Source of the DNA: Stenotrophomonas maltophilia
GTDB lineage: Bacteria > Pseudomonadota > Gammaproteobacteria > Xanthomonadales > Xanthomonadaceae
Assembly (NCBI GenBank): GCA_002386405.1
Contig: DGIP01000066.1
Coordinates: 1-64,000, forward strand
Direction: 5' to 3'
DNA: 64,000 bases
The notes beneath the pieces are model-generated. The model made no database searches. It saw only the letters and a list, made by a program, of their open reading frames with translations, and was not told the DNA's origin. Shown in pieces: positions 1 to 8,680 of the stretch (its first letter is position 1; the number at the start of each line of letters is the position of its first letter). A program made the position numbers and the translations under genes.

Positions 1-2514
1 CTGGCCGGCACCGGGCTGCGCGCCACCCGACGTGCCGACGGCAGCTACACCCTCGAGCGCATCGCACAGGGCCGCATGCCCGCCTTGCGGGTTGGCGGCG
101 ATGCGGGCAGCACCTTCCTGCCCGCGCAGCTGCCGTTCGGCCAGGGCATGCGCCTGGACCAGGATGCGCTGCGGGCGCAGGTGAAGGGCAATGGCGATAT
201 CGCCACCGCCCTGCGCAGCAACCCGGCCGTGCAGTTCAGCGATACCTCGCGCAGCTCGCGCACCATGGGCGAGATCCGCCCGGACGATTTCTCGATCAAC
301 GGGGCGCCGTATTACCAGAACCTGTTCCTGCTCGACGGCGCGAGCATCAACAACGACCTCGATCCGACCAACACCGCGCAGACCATTGCCAACGTCAACG
401 CCGCGGTCGATGTGCCCAGTTCCGCGCAGGGCATCGCGGTGGACGTGGACCTGCTGGAATCACTGACCGTGTACGACGCCAACGTGCCGGCGTCCTACGG
501 CGGCTTCACCGGCGGCGTGATCGATGCGCAGCGGCGCAAGGCCGGCGATGCGCTGCACGGCAAGGTGTGGCTGCGCATGGCGCGCTCGGCGTGGGACCAG
601 GTCATCACCAACCCCACCCAGGCCGAGTCGTACGAGGAATCGGCGACGTTCGCCTACCAGCCGGCCTACGACAAGCTGCGCCTGGGCGCGCGGCTGGAAG
701 GACGCACCCGCGGTGGCATCGGCGTGATCGGTACGCTCAGCCACACCCGGTCGGAGATTCCGCTGCGGGCCTATGGCGGCGGCCAGTCCACCACCGGCAA
801 CGACGTCAACCAGCGCACCCAGGTGCGCGAAAACACCGCCGCCACCGTGGCGCTGGACTGGAGCAACGACGACGGCCTGGAACTCACCGCCGGGCTGTCC
901 TACGCCCCCACCGATGACCGCTACTTCATCATGAGTACCAAGGATTCCTGGTTCGACCTGCGCTCGGGCGGCCCGTCGGTGAACCTGGGCGCGAACTGGC
1001 AGCAGGGCGCCTGGACCTTCCGCAACCGGCTCAACTACAGCGACCTGGAATCCTCGCGGCGCAGCATCGGCGACACCATGAAGAACTGGCGTCCGTCCGA
1101 GGAATACGACTGGGGCACCGGCAATACCAGCAGCGAAGGCAGCTGGGGCAACGTGGACCAGCACGACCGCCGCATCGGCTACCGGCTGGGCATCGACCGC
1201 GATGCGTTCCTGCTCGGCGGCAGCGAACACACCGTGCAGTTCGGCCTCGGCGTACAGCGCCGCGACGCGGACTACGAGCGGCTCAACGACCACTACATCT
1301 ACCAGAGCGGCGTGGCCACGCGCAGCTGCACCCTGGCAGACGGCAGCATCGACACCGTGAGCTGCTCGCTGTCGCCACTGCTCTCCGGCACCGGTACCGG
1401 CCAGTACCTGAGCCAGCTGCAGCTCTACCATGCCGGCGCGTTCAAGGTCAGCGGCACCGAATACGAGGCGTGGGCGCAGGACACCATCGAGATCGGCCGC
1501 TGGACCCTTCGCCCGGGCCTGCGCCTGGACCACAACGACCTGTTCGGGCAGACCGACTTGTCGCCGCGCCTGGCCCTGAGCTGGGATGTGTTCGGCACGG
1601 CCGATACCCGGATCGATGCCGGCATCAACCGCTACTACGGGCGCAGCTTCTTCAGCTACCTGCTGCGCGATGGGCGCGAGCGGCTGCGCGAGGCCAAGAC
1701 GCGTTCCAGTTCCAGCATCGCGTGGGACGATGTGACCGGCACCATCAACGTGGCCAGCAACCGCCTGCGCGACCTGGATTCGCCCTACACCGATGAGTGG
1801 ACGCTGGGCATCGACCAGCGCTTCGAACACCTGCAGGTGCACGCCAAGTACGTGGACCGCCGCACCCGCCGCGACGTCCTGCGCCGCAAGGTCACCGACC
1901 CGCTCGACAGCACCCTGTACAACCGCAACACCTACGAATACACCAACGACGGCCGCAGCGATTCGCAGACCTGGACCCTGTCGATGGGTTCGCGGCGCCC
2001 GCTGGACGGCTGGGGCATGCGCAACAGCTGGCAGCTCTCGGCCGATTACACCGACGTGGCGCGCAACTACAACAGCTATGAAGACCTGCTGGAGATGGAC
2101 CAGCTGGTGCGCTACGAAGGCCAGTTGATGTATCGCCACCAGCTGCCCGCCACCGATTACCTGCGCCCGTGGAGCGTGCGCCTGAGCACGGTCACCGAGG
2201 TGCCCGTGCTGGGCCTGTCGTGGAACAACTTCTTCCGCCTGCGCGCAGGCTTCGAGGGCACCGTGAGCGGTGCTGCGGAGATCATCGACGGGCAGTCAGT
2301 GCCTACCCTCACCCGCAAGGTGTTCCCGCGCACATGGACCTGGGACACCAACGTGGAATACCGACTGGCGCTGCCGCGCGAGCAGGAAGCCTATGCGCGG
2401 GTGGAAGTGATGAACGTGCTCAACCGTAGCAACCAGACCAGCGGCACCACCGCCGGCAACACCTACTACGAACCCGGGCGCAGCTTCTGGGTCGAGCTGG
2501 GCTACGCGTTCTGA
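1..2514 (+). CDS. TonB-dependent outer-membrane receptor, 5' end missing
   Basis: Outer-membrane beta-barrel receptor for energised uptake of a siderophore or other ligand. The frame is open from base 1, so the gene starts outside the window; 837 residues are present. The first residues (LAGTGLRATR...GSYTLER) look like the end of an STN (secretin/TonB N-terminal) domain, which would make it a FecA-like transducing receptor. A plug region follows (around NPAVQFSDTS and LLDGASINND), then a long barrel with alternating aromatic strands. The chain ends in GYAF, a terminal Phe typical of outer-membrane barrels. A di-heme peroxidase gene starts 8 bases downstream, so the two are probably co-transcribed. 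The ligand cannot be told from the sequence. Confidence 0.88.
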   Translation: MAGTGLRATRRADGSYTLERIAQGRMPALRVGGDAGSTFLPAQLPFGQGMRLDQDALRAQVKGNGDIATALRSNPAVQFSDTSRSSRTMGEIRPDDFSINGAPYYQNLFLLDGASINNDLDPTNTAQTIANVNAAVDVPSSAQGIAVDVDLLESLTVYDANVPASYGGFTGGVIDAQRRKAGDALHGKVWLRMARSAWDQVITNPTQAESYEESATFAYQPAYDKLRLGARLEGRTRGGIGVIGTLSHTRSEIPLRAYGGGQSTTGNDVNQRTQVRENTAATVALDWSNDDGLELTAGLSYAPTDDRYFIMSTKDSWFDLRSGGPSVNLGANWQQGAWTFRNRLNYSDLESSRRSIGDTMKNWRPSEEYDWGTGNTSSEGSWGNVDQHDRRIGYRLGIDRDAFLLGGSEHTVQFGLGVQRRDADYERLNDHYIYQSGVATRSCTLADGSIDTVSCSLSPLLSGTGTGQYLSQLQLYHAGAFKVSGTEYEAWAQDTIEIGRWTLRPGLRLDHNDLFGQTDLSPRLALSWDVFGTADTRIDAGINRYYGRSFFSYLLRDGRERLREAKTRSSSSIAWDDVTGTINVASNRLRDLDSPYTDEWTLGIDQRFEHLQVHAKYVDRRTRRDVLRRKVTDPLDSTLYNRNTYEYTNDGRSDSQTWTLSMGSRRPLDGWGMRNSWQLSADYTDVARNYNSYEDLLEMDQLVRYEGQLMYRHQLPATDYLRPWSVRLSTVTEVPVLGLSWNNFFRLRAGFEGTVSGAAEIIDGQSVPTLTRKVFPRTWTWDTNVEYRLALPREQEAYARVEVMNVLNRSNQTSGTTAGNTYYEPGRSFWVELGYAF

Positions 2515-2522
2515 AGACCGCT

Positions 2523-3593
2523 GTGCTCTTCGGCCTGCTGTGCGCGGTTGGGCTGGGCGGCGGCGCGCTGTCAGGGGCTGGGGCGCCGCCAGCCGACAGC
2601 CTGCGGCGGGCCTACTCCCGGCCCGTCAGCGAGTGGCCCGCGGCCACCGTCGATGCCGGGGTGGTGGTGCAGGAAATGGCGGCACTGCCACTGCTCACCC
2701 ACCCTGCGGACAACCCCACGTCTCCTGCGAAGGTCGCACTGGGCCGGCGACTGTTCGAGGAACCCCGGCTGTCGAGGTCCGGGCAGATCGCCTGCGCCAG
2801 CTGCCATGAGCGCGACCTGGCGTTCGCCGACGGGCGGCGCGTGTCGTTCGGTCACGACCGCCAGCCCGGCCGGCGCAACGCGCCCAGCGTGGTGATGAGC
2901 GGGTATGCACAGCCGCTGTTCTGGGATGGCCGCGCCGCCACGCTGGAAGACCAGGCGCTGCTGCCGATCGCCGATCCGAAGGAAATGGCGTTCACCGCCG
3001 CCGACGCCGCCACCCGCCTGCGCGCCGTTGCCGGCTACCGCGCGCAGTTCGCCGCCGTATTCGGCGATGCGCGGGTGGAGCCGCGCCAGCTGGCCCAGGC
3101 CATCGCCGCCTTCGAGCGCAGCCTTGCCCCGCCACCGGGCCGCTTCGACCGCTTCCTGGCGGGCCGCCGCGACCTGCTGGACGATCAGCAGCTGCTGGGC
3201 CTGCACCTGTTCCGCACCAAGGCCCGCTGCATGAACTGCCACAACGGCCCCGCCCTCACCGACAACGGCTTCCACAACCTGGGCCTGCACCTGCACGGTC
3301 GCGCGCGGCAGGACCTGGGCCGCTTCGAAGCCACTGGCGACCCGGCCGACAGCGGCCGCTTCCGCACCCCGTCGCTGCGCGGCGTGGCCCGCACCGCGCC
3401 GTACATGCACAACGGCAGCATGCGCAGCCTGGAGGCGGTGCTGGTGTTCTACAACGTGGGCGGCGGCCGGCCACGTCCCCGCCCCGGCAGCGAAGCGGCT
3501 GGCCCGTTCCCGGCGGCGGATCCGCTGATGCAGCCGTTGGATCTTTCCCCAGATGAGCAGCGCGCGCTCCAGGCCTTCCTGCAGGTGCTGTAA
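2523..3593 (+). CDS. Di-heme cytochrome c peroxidase / MauG family protein
   Basis: Periplasmic c-type cytochrome of the bacterial di-heme peroxidase/MauG family (356 residues), reducing peroxide or acting as an oxidative modifier. Two heme-binding motifs are visible: CASCH at residues 91-95 and CMNCH at 236-240. The later YMHNG (M295) is the usual second axial ligand region. The N-terminus is hydrophobic (LFGLLCAVGLGGG) and suits a signal peptide. Translation starts at GTG, 8 bases after the receptor stop. Coupling with a TonB receptor suggests a role in metal or cofactor acquisition, but this is inference. Confidence 0.87.
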   Translation: MLFGLLCAVGLGGGALSGAGAPPADSLRRAYSRPVSEWPAATVDAGVVVQEMAALPLLTHPADNPTSPAKVALGRRLFEEPRLSRSGQIACASCHERDLAFADGRRVSFGHDRQPGRRNAPSVVMSGYAQPLFWDGRAATLEDQALLPIADPKEMAFTAADAATRLRAVAGYRAQFAAVFGDARVEPRQLAQAIAAFERSLAPPPGRFDRFLAGRRDLLDDQQLLGLHLFRTKARCMNCHNGPALTDNGFHNLGLHLHGRARQDLGRFEATGDPADSGRFRTPSLRGVARTAPYMHNGSMRSLEAVLVFYNVGGGRPRPRPGSEAAGPFPAADPLMQPLDLSPDEQRALQAFLQVL

Positions 3594-3685
3594 CCGCACC
3601 GCAGTACATGCGATCTCAACGCGACGATCACGTGGGCTTTCGGCGGTTCTACCGAAGCTGGCGGTTCGAAGACAGGAGCATGCGC

Positions 3686-4396
3686 ATGCATTACGAGCTG
3701 TACTACTGGACCGGCATCCAGGGCCGTGGCGAATTCATCCGGCTGGCACTGGAAGATGCCGGCGCGTCCTACACCGACATGGCGCGCGTGCACGGCGACA
3801 AGGTGATGCAGCCGTTCCTGGACGGCAAGGCCGAGGGGTTGCGTCCGTTCGCGCCGCCGTTCCTGGTCAGTGGGCGGCAGGTGATCGCGCAGGTGGCGGC
3901 GATCCTCGACCATCTGGGGCCGGAGCTGGGGCTGGTGCCTGAAGCGGCCTCACGCCGCGTGCAGGCATTGCAGCTGCAGCTGACCATCGCCGACCTGGTC
4001 GCGGAGGTCCACGACACCCACCATCCCATTGCGGCCTCGAAGTACTACGAAGACCAGAAGAAGGAAGCCAAGGCGCGCGCCGCTGCGATGCGCAGCGAGC
4101 GGCTGCCGAAGTATCTGGGCTGGTTTGAAAGCGTGCTGGAGGCCAATGGCGGCCTGCACCCGCTGCGCGAGCATTCCTACGTGGACCTGTCGCTGTTCCA
4201 GCTGCTCAGCGGGCTGCACTACATGTTCCCGCAGCGGATGCAGGCGCTGCGTCCCTCGTTGCCGCTGCTGCATGCCTTGAAGGACCGGGTGGAGCGGCGA
4301 CCCAATGTCGCCGCGTACCTGGCCTCCGAACGCCGGTTGGCGTTCAACACCAACGGCATTTTCCGCCATTACCCGGAATTGGATGGCGACGACTGA
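3686..4396 (+). CDS. Glutathione S-transferase family protein
   Basis: Cytosolic GST-like protein of 236 residues. The N-terminal thioredoxin-like fold starts MHYELYYWTGIQGRGEFIRLA, resembling sigma/alpha-type GSTs, with the cis-Pro region at APPFLVSGRQV. A helical C-terminal domain (LQLTIADLVAEVHDTHHPI...) follows. Start choice: AGGAG at 3674-3678 lies 7 bases before the ATG at 3686; the ATG at 3680 is only one base from it. The 3' end overlaps the convergent permease gene by 28 bases. Substrate unknown. Confidence 0.83.
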   Translation: MHYELYYWTGIQGRGEFIRLALEDAGASYTDMARVHGDKVMQPFLDGKAEGLRPFAPPFLVSGRQVIAQVAAILDHLGPELGLVPEAASRRVQALQLQLTIADLVAEVHDTHHPIAASKYYEDQKKEAKARAAAMRSERLPKYLGWFESVLEANGGLHPLREHSYVDLSLFQLLSGLHYMFPQRMQALRPSLPLLHALKDRVERRPNVAAYLASERRLAFNTNGIFRHYPELDGDD

Positions 4397-5976
4397 TCAT
4401 CCTTCTGCAGCGACAACAGTCCCAACAACGCTGCCAGCGCGACGTAGGCACCCGCGAACTGCCACATGATCTGCTGCGGCAGGCCGGCCAGCTGCCACGG
4501 CAGGTAGATGCCGCCGCGCGGGTCCACCGAATGAATCAGCCCGAACAGGGTCAGCGCGGCCGCCACCAGCAGGATGCCCGAGGCACGCAGCAGCCGCCCG
4601 TCGATCATTGCCACCACCGCGGCAATCCACAGCATCGAGGTGATGATGAAGCCATTGCCCAGGGTGAAGATCACCGCCAGCTCCGGCAGCCCGTGGCCAT
4701 CGAGCGTGGTGGTCATCGCCACCAGCTGCTCCGGCGGGATCCAGCCCGGCGCCTTGATCGCCAGCAGGTAGGCCACCGACGGCAGGAAGCCCAGCACCAT
4801 CGCACCGGCGTGTTCGCGTGGGGTGGCCTGGAAGGCCTGGGTGGTGATGTCGATGGCCACGTACACGATGATCGGCGCCAGCACCGCCAGCGGCAGCCAC
4901 TGCACCAGCCCGGAAATTACCCCCAGCATGCCGCCGATACCCACGAACAGGCCGGTCAGCAGCGTGTAGCCGCTGCGAGCGCCCATGTGCTTGTAGGCCG
5001 GCTGGCCGATGTACGGCGTGGTCTGCGCCACGCCACCGCACAGGCCGGCCACCAGCGTGGCCACCGCCTCCACCAGCAGGATGTCGCGCGTGCGGTAGTC
5101 ATCGCCGGCCGCGCGTGCGCTTTCGGACACATTGATGCCGCCCACCACCATCAGCAGGCCGAACGGCAGCAGCAGCGGCAGGTAGGTGATCGCCGTGGGC
5201 AGGCCATCGATGAAGCCCAGCGTCGGCCACGGCAGCACCATCTGCAGCGGGGTCCACTCGGGCACCTTGAAGCCCGGTGCGCCCAGCCCGGCCAGGCCGA
5301 GCCCGTAATACAGCACCGTGCCGAACACGAACGCCACCAGCACGCCCGGCGCGCGGATCGGCAGCTTGCGCTTGGCCACCAGCACGTACAGCAGCAGGCC
5401 CAGCGTGACGAAGCCGACCACCGGCGAGCGCAGCGTTTCCAGCAGCGGCAGGAAGCCCATCAGCACGATCGCGATGCCGGCGATGGAGCCCAGCAGCGAA
5501 GCACGCGGCAGCGCGCGGGTGACCGCTTCGCCGAAGAACGAGAGCACGGTCTTAAGCACGCCCATGATCACCAGCGAAGCCATGCCCAGCTGCCAGGTGG
5601 CAATGGCCGCATCGTGCGGGGCCAGCCCCTGCGCCTTGAAGGCCAGGAACGCCGGGCCCAGCACCAGCAGCGCCATGCCGATGCTGGTCGGCGCATCCAG
5701 GCCGAGCGGCATGGCGGTGACGTCGTCGCGGCCGGTGCGCGCGGCCAGCCGCCGCGCCATCCAGGTGTAGAGCACGTTGCCGACCAGCACGCCGAAGGCG
5801 GTGCCGGGGAACATGCGCCCGAACACCACGTCGGCCGGGAACTGGAAGATGCCGACCAGCGCCATCGCGATGAAGCCCAGGATCGACAGGTTGTCGACCA
5901 CCAGGCCGAAGAAGCCATTGAGATCGCCGGCGACGAACCAGCGGGGGCGTCCAGGGACAGGAGCGGATGCAGGCAT
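4369..5976 (-). CDS. NCS2-type (xanthine/uracil permease-like) membrane transporter
   Basis: Inner-membrane transporter of about 535 residues with roughly a dozen hydrophobic segments. It resembles the uncharacterised NCS2/AzgA-like permeases of Proteobacteria; the N-terminal block RWFVAGDLNGFFGLVVDNLS and the later FGRMFPGTAFGVLVGNVLY are characteristic as I remember the family. The substrate is probably a nucleobase or related compound, but nothing here fixes it. I chose the ATG at 5976 because the upstream extension (to 6060) is non-hydrophobic and lies next to repeat DNA. The ribosome-binding site is weak. A SMAG pair separates it from poxB upstream. Confidence 0.75.
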   Translation of the reverse strand: MPASAPVPGRPRWFVAGDLNGFFGLVVDNLSILGFIAMALVGIFQFPADVVFGRMFPGTAFGVLVGNVLYTWMARRLAARTGRDDVTAMPLGLDAPTSIGMALLVLGPAFLAFKAQGLAPHDAAIATWQLGMASLVIMGVLKTVLSFFGEAVTRALPRASLLGSIAGIAIVLMGFLPLLETLRSPVVGFVTLGLLLYVLVAKRKLPIRAPGVLVAFVFGTVLYYGLGLAGLGAPGFKVPEWTPLQMVLPWPTLGFIDGLPTAITYLPLLLPFGLLMVVGGINVSESARAAGDDYRTRDILLVEAVATLVAGLCGGVAQTTPYIGQPAYKHMGARSGYTLLTGLFVGIGGMLGVISGLVQWLPLAVLAPIIVYVAIDITTQAFQATPREHAGAMVLGFLPSVAYLLAIKAPGWIPPEQLVAMTTTLDGHGLPELAVIFTLGNGFIITSMLWIAAVVAMIDGRLLRASGILLVAAALTLFGLIHSVDPRGGIYLPWQLAGLPQQIMWQFAGAYVALAALLGLLSLQKDDQSSPSNSG

Positions 5977-6065
5977 GCGAGGGGGCACGAGGGTGGGGGT
6001 ACCCGATGGTAGGCGTTCATTGCGCCCGGCGACAGACGCATGCGTGGAACACCGGGGCACGCCCC

Positions 6066-6090
6066 GTACCGACCAACGGTCGGTACCTAC
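6066..6090 (-). repeat. SMAG/REP-like palindrome
   Basis: Read on the minus strand it begins GTAG, followed by a palindrome with arms GTACCGACC / GGTCGGTAC around GTT. It is the first of an inverted pair in the gap between poxB and the permease gene. The GTAG head and the palindrome match the REP-like SMAG elements known from Stenotrophomonas. Confidence 0.8.
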
Positions 6091-6097
6091 CGGCGCG

Positions 6098-6128
6098 GTA
6101 GGTCACGACGTTGGTCGTGACGGCCTAC
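6098..6128 (-). repeat. SMAG/REP-like palindrome overlapping the poxB stop codon
   Basis: Palindrome with arms GTCACGAC / GTCGTGAC, bounded by GTAG on the plus strand and by GTAG on the minus strand. The TAG of the minus-strand GTAG (bases 6125-6127) is the stop codon of poxB, so the element begins inside the gene's last codons. Confidence 0.8.
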
Positions 6129-7846
6129 GGCTTGTTGAGGAAATTGTTCGCCAGCAGGTCCCGCACGTCCCCCACGCGCCCGTGCAGCAGCGCCTTGGCC
6201 GCATACAGGGCGGTGCCGGCCACCTGCTTGGCCTCCACCTGCGGCGGCATCACCAGCTCGGTCGGGCTGGTGTGCACGTCCAGCAGCGCCGGACCGGGGT
6301 GGGCCAGCACGTCCTGCACCGCCTGTTCCAGGTCCTCACTGCGGGTCACGGTGCGCCCGTAGAAGCCGATCACCTCAGCCAGGCGGCCGAAATCGGGGTT
6401 CTTCAGGTCGGTGTAGTTGTCCAGCAGGCCCTGCACCTTCTGCTCCAGCTCCACGAAGTTCAGCGAGCTGTTGTTGTAGACCACCACCTTGATCGGCAGG
6501 TTTTCCTGGACAGCGGTGAGCAGCTCGCCGAGCAGCATTGCGATCCCACCATCGCCGCACATCGCGATCACCTGCCGCCCCGGGAACGCCTTCTGCAGGC
6601 CCAGCGCCTGCGGCAGGGCATTGGCCATCGTGCCGTGCAGCAGGCTGGTCAGCGTGCGGCGGCGGCCGTTGGCGCGGATATGGCGCAGGATCCACACCAT
6701 CGGCGAACCGCAGTCGGCGGTGAACAGCGCATCGTCATCGCCATGCCGGTCGAGCAGCGCGGTGAGGTGCTGCGGATGGATCAGCTCGCCCTCGCCCGGG
6801 TGCTCTTCCTTCGCGCGGGTTTCCAGCGCCTTCTCGCGGTGGCCGATGCACTCGTCCAGGAAGCTGCGGTCATCGCGTTCGGGCAGCAGCGGCAGCAGGG
6901 CCTCCAGGGTCGGGCCGATGTCGCCCACCACGCCCAGGTGCACCGGATGGCGCCTGCCCAGGTGGCTGCCATCGCGGTCGACCTGGATCAGCGTGGCTTT
7001 GTCCGGGTAGTACTGGCCCCAGGCGAAATCGGCACCGAGCAGCAGCAGCGTGTCGCACGCCATCAGCGTGTGGTAGCCCGATTCAATGCCGAAAATGCCG
7101 GTCATGCCCATGTTGTACGGGTTGTCATGCTCCACGAAGTCCTTGGCCCGCGAGGTATGCGCGACCGGCGCCTTCAGGCGCGCGGCGAGTGCTACCAGTG
7201 CGTCATGTGCATGCTCGCAGCCCGCGCCTGCGTAGATGCCAATGCGCTTGCCCGTGCCGATCAGCGCGGCGATGCGCTGCAGTTCGTCGTCATTCGGGCG
7301 CAGCACCGGCTGGGTGTAATGGACGGAGAACGGCTGCTCGTCCTTGACCTCCGCTTCGGCAATGTCCGCCGGCAGGATCAGCACCGCCACGCCGCGCCGG
7401 CTGATCGCCGCCTGGCAGGCCAGCGTCGCCATCCGCCGCGCCTGCAGCGGCGTGGATACCTGCTCGCAGAACACGCTGCAACTGGCGTACACCGCCTTGA
7501 AATCCACCTCCTGCGGGAACTCCATGCCCAGCTCGGTGGTGACCACCTGGCTGGCGATCAGCACCAGCGGGGTGCAGTTGCGGTTGGCCTCGAAGATGCC
7601 GTTGATGAAATGCAGCCCACCGGGGCCGCACGAGCCCGCGCACGCCGCCAGGCGGCCGCTGACCAGCGAATCGGCCCCCGCCGCGAACGCGGCCGCCTCC
7701 TCATGGCGCACGTGCACCCACGCGATATCGCTGTTGTGGATGGCATCGGTGACATGGTTGAGGGTGTCGCCGACGATGCCGTAACAGTGCCGCACACCGG
7801 CGGCCTGCAGGGTATCAACGACGATTTCGGCAACGCGCTTGCTCAT
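6125..7846 (-). CDS. poxB: Pyruvate dehydrogenase (quinone) / pyruvate oxidase
   Basis: Thiamine-diphosphate and FAD enzyme that decarboxylates pyruvate to acetate and passes electrons to the quinone pool; it acts peripherally on the inner membrane. The 573 residues match E. coli PoxB (572). The N-terminus SKRVAEIVVDTLQAAGVRHCYGI contains the usual TPP-enzyme opening, with RHEEAAAFAAGADS carrying the catalytic Glu. The ThDP-binding block is MCGDGGIAMLLGEL ... VYNNSSLNFVE (GDG-x-NN). The open frame extends upstream to 8461, but the ATG at 7846 is preceded by GGAAG at proper spacing and matches the family's start. The stop TAG is supplied by a SMAG repeat. Confidence 0.93.
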   Translation of the reverse strand: MSKRVAEIVVDTLQAAGVRHCYGIVGDTLNHVTDAIHNSDIAWVHVRHEEAAAFAAGADSLVSGRLAACAGSCGPGGLHFINGIFEANRNCTPLVLIASQVVTTELGMEFPQEVDFKAVYASCSVFCEQVSTPLQARRMATLACQAAISRRGVAVLILPADIAEAEVKDEQPFSVHYTQPVLRPNDDELQRIAALIGTGKRIGIYAGAGCEHAHDALVALAARLKAPVAHTSRAKDFVEHDNPYNMGMTGIFGIESGYHTLMACDTLLLLGADFAWGQYYPDKATLIQVDRDGSHLGRRHPVHLGVVGDIGPTLEALLPLLPERDDRSFLDECIGHREKALETRAKEEHPGEGELIHPQHLTALLDRHGDDDALFTADCGSPMVWILRHIRANGRRRTLTSLLHGTMANALPQALGLQKAFPGRQVIAMCGDGGIAMLLGELLTAVQENLPIKVVVYNNSSLNFVELEQKVQGLLDNYTDLKNPDFGRLAEVIGFYGRTVTRSEDLEQAVQDVLAHPGPALLDVHTSPTELVMPPQVEAKQVAGTALYAAKALLHGRVGDVRDLLANNFLNKP

Positions 7847-7941
7847 GACGGCACTTCCACGTCCTGGGGGAAGTCCGAGCCTAGACCCGCGCAGGTGACA
7901 CCGGCGTGCGAATGCACGCCGATCCATACCAACGTATGGGG

Positions 7942-8427
7942 TTAAAACGAAACCTCGACCGCCTGCTGCGACCACAGCACCGACTGGTGTTTGGTGGCCT
8001 GCTTCCATGCCAGCCGGATCGCCTCGATGTCGGCGCGCCGCTGCGGGGTATTTTCGTGCAGCACCACCAGCACTTTGGTGCGCAGGCGGTTGGGTTCCTT
8101 CGCGCCGCGGAACAGCCACTGGCCGTAGGCATCGAACACGGTCAGGCCATCCGGGAAGCGCGGGGTGACCTGCTTGTCCAGGAACTCGCGCCACTGCGCC
8201 TCGCTGATCGCATCGGTCTGCTCGCGGTCGGAAGCACCGCTTTCCTCGCCCACCCCGAAGTACAGTTCGCTGCGCACCCAGCCGGCGGCGGCATCCGGGC
8301 GGGCGGCATCGCCCTGCAGGCTGGCCGTGGTGGTGGTGGATTCGGGTGCGCGCGTGACCGGAGCGGTGGCGGTGGCGCAGCCGCTGAGGGCGAGGAAGGC
8401 GGCTAGCAGGAGGGGATGGGGCTTCAT
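7942..8427 (-). CDS. DUF3574 lipoprotein
   Basis: Small secreted lipoprotein of 161 residues. A short signal peptide ends in the lipobox LSGC (Cys17), followed by a Thr/Ala-rich linker. The DUF3574 domain starts at about residue 50 (WVRSELYFGVG ... FLDKQVTPRFPDGLTVFDAYGQW ... KVLVVLHE). Function of the family is unknown. It sits 95 bases upstream of poxB on the same strand and may share its transcript. Confidence 0.82.
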   Translation of the reverse strand: MKPHPLLLAAFLALSGCATATAPVTRAPESTTTTASLQGDAARPDAAAGWVRSELYFGVGEESGASDREQTDAISEAQWREFLDKQVTPRFPDGLTVFDAYGQWLFRGAKEPNRLRTKVLVVLHENTPQRRADIEAIRLAWKQATKHQSVLWSQQAVEVSF

Positions 8428-8454
8428 TTTTGGTCTCTGGGGGTGGGGCTACGT

Positions 8455-8478
8455 GGGACACGCATGGCGTGTCGCTAC
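8455..8478 (-). repeat. SMAG/REP-like palindrome (GACACGC type)
   Basis: Minus strand reads GTAGCGACACGCC then ATGCGTGTCCC; arms GACACGC/GCGTGTC. It lies between the DUF3574 gene and the receptor gene. The same subtype recurs at 16.8, 28.6 and 49.1-49.2 kb. Confidence 0.78.
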
Positions 8479-8614
8479 GTGGTCATGCGGGGTTGCAAGG
8501 GTGACGGACATCGCGCGGCTGCGCAGATGCCCAACGGCTATCAGCTGATGCCCCCTCGTATTGGGACTTGCATCACAGGGTGCCGTCACGCCAAGATAAT
8601 ATATCGCTTCATCC

Positions 8615-8641
8615 GGATGGATTGGAACTCCAATCGCATCC
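8615..8641. promoter_or_regulatory. Operator-like palindrome upstream of TonB receptor gene
   Basis: Perfect inverted repeat GATTGGA-AC-TCCAATC (8620-8635), extended outward by GGATG / CATCC with one bulged base. It lies 40 bases before the receptor start codon and just after an AT-rich patch (8593-8606) that could contain a -10 element. The position fits a repressor or activator site, but the protein that binds is not known. Confidence 0.35.
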
Positions 8642-8680
8642 CTCCCCCCTCCCCCCCCTCGTCGTACTGCTGGAGCCCGC

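Noticed and set aside
5777-7945. 722-residue plus-strand open frame opposite poxB
   Set aside because: Antisense shadow that also crosses the SMAG pair; no recognisable domain.
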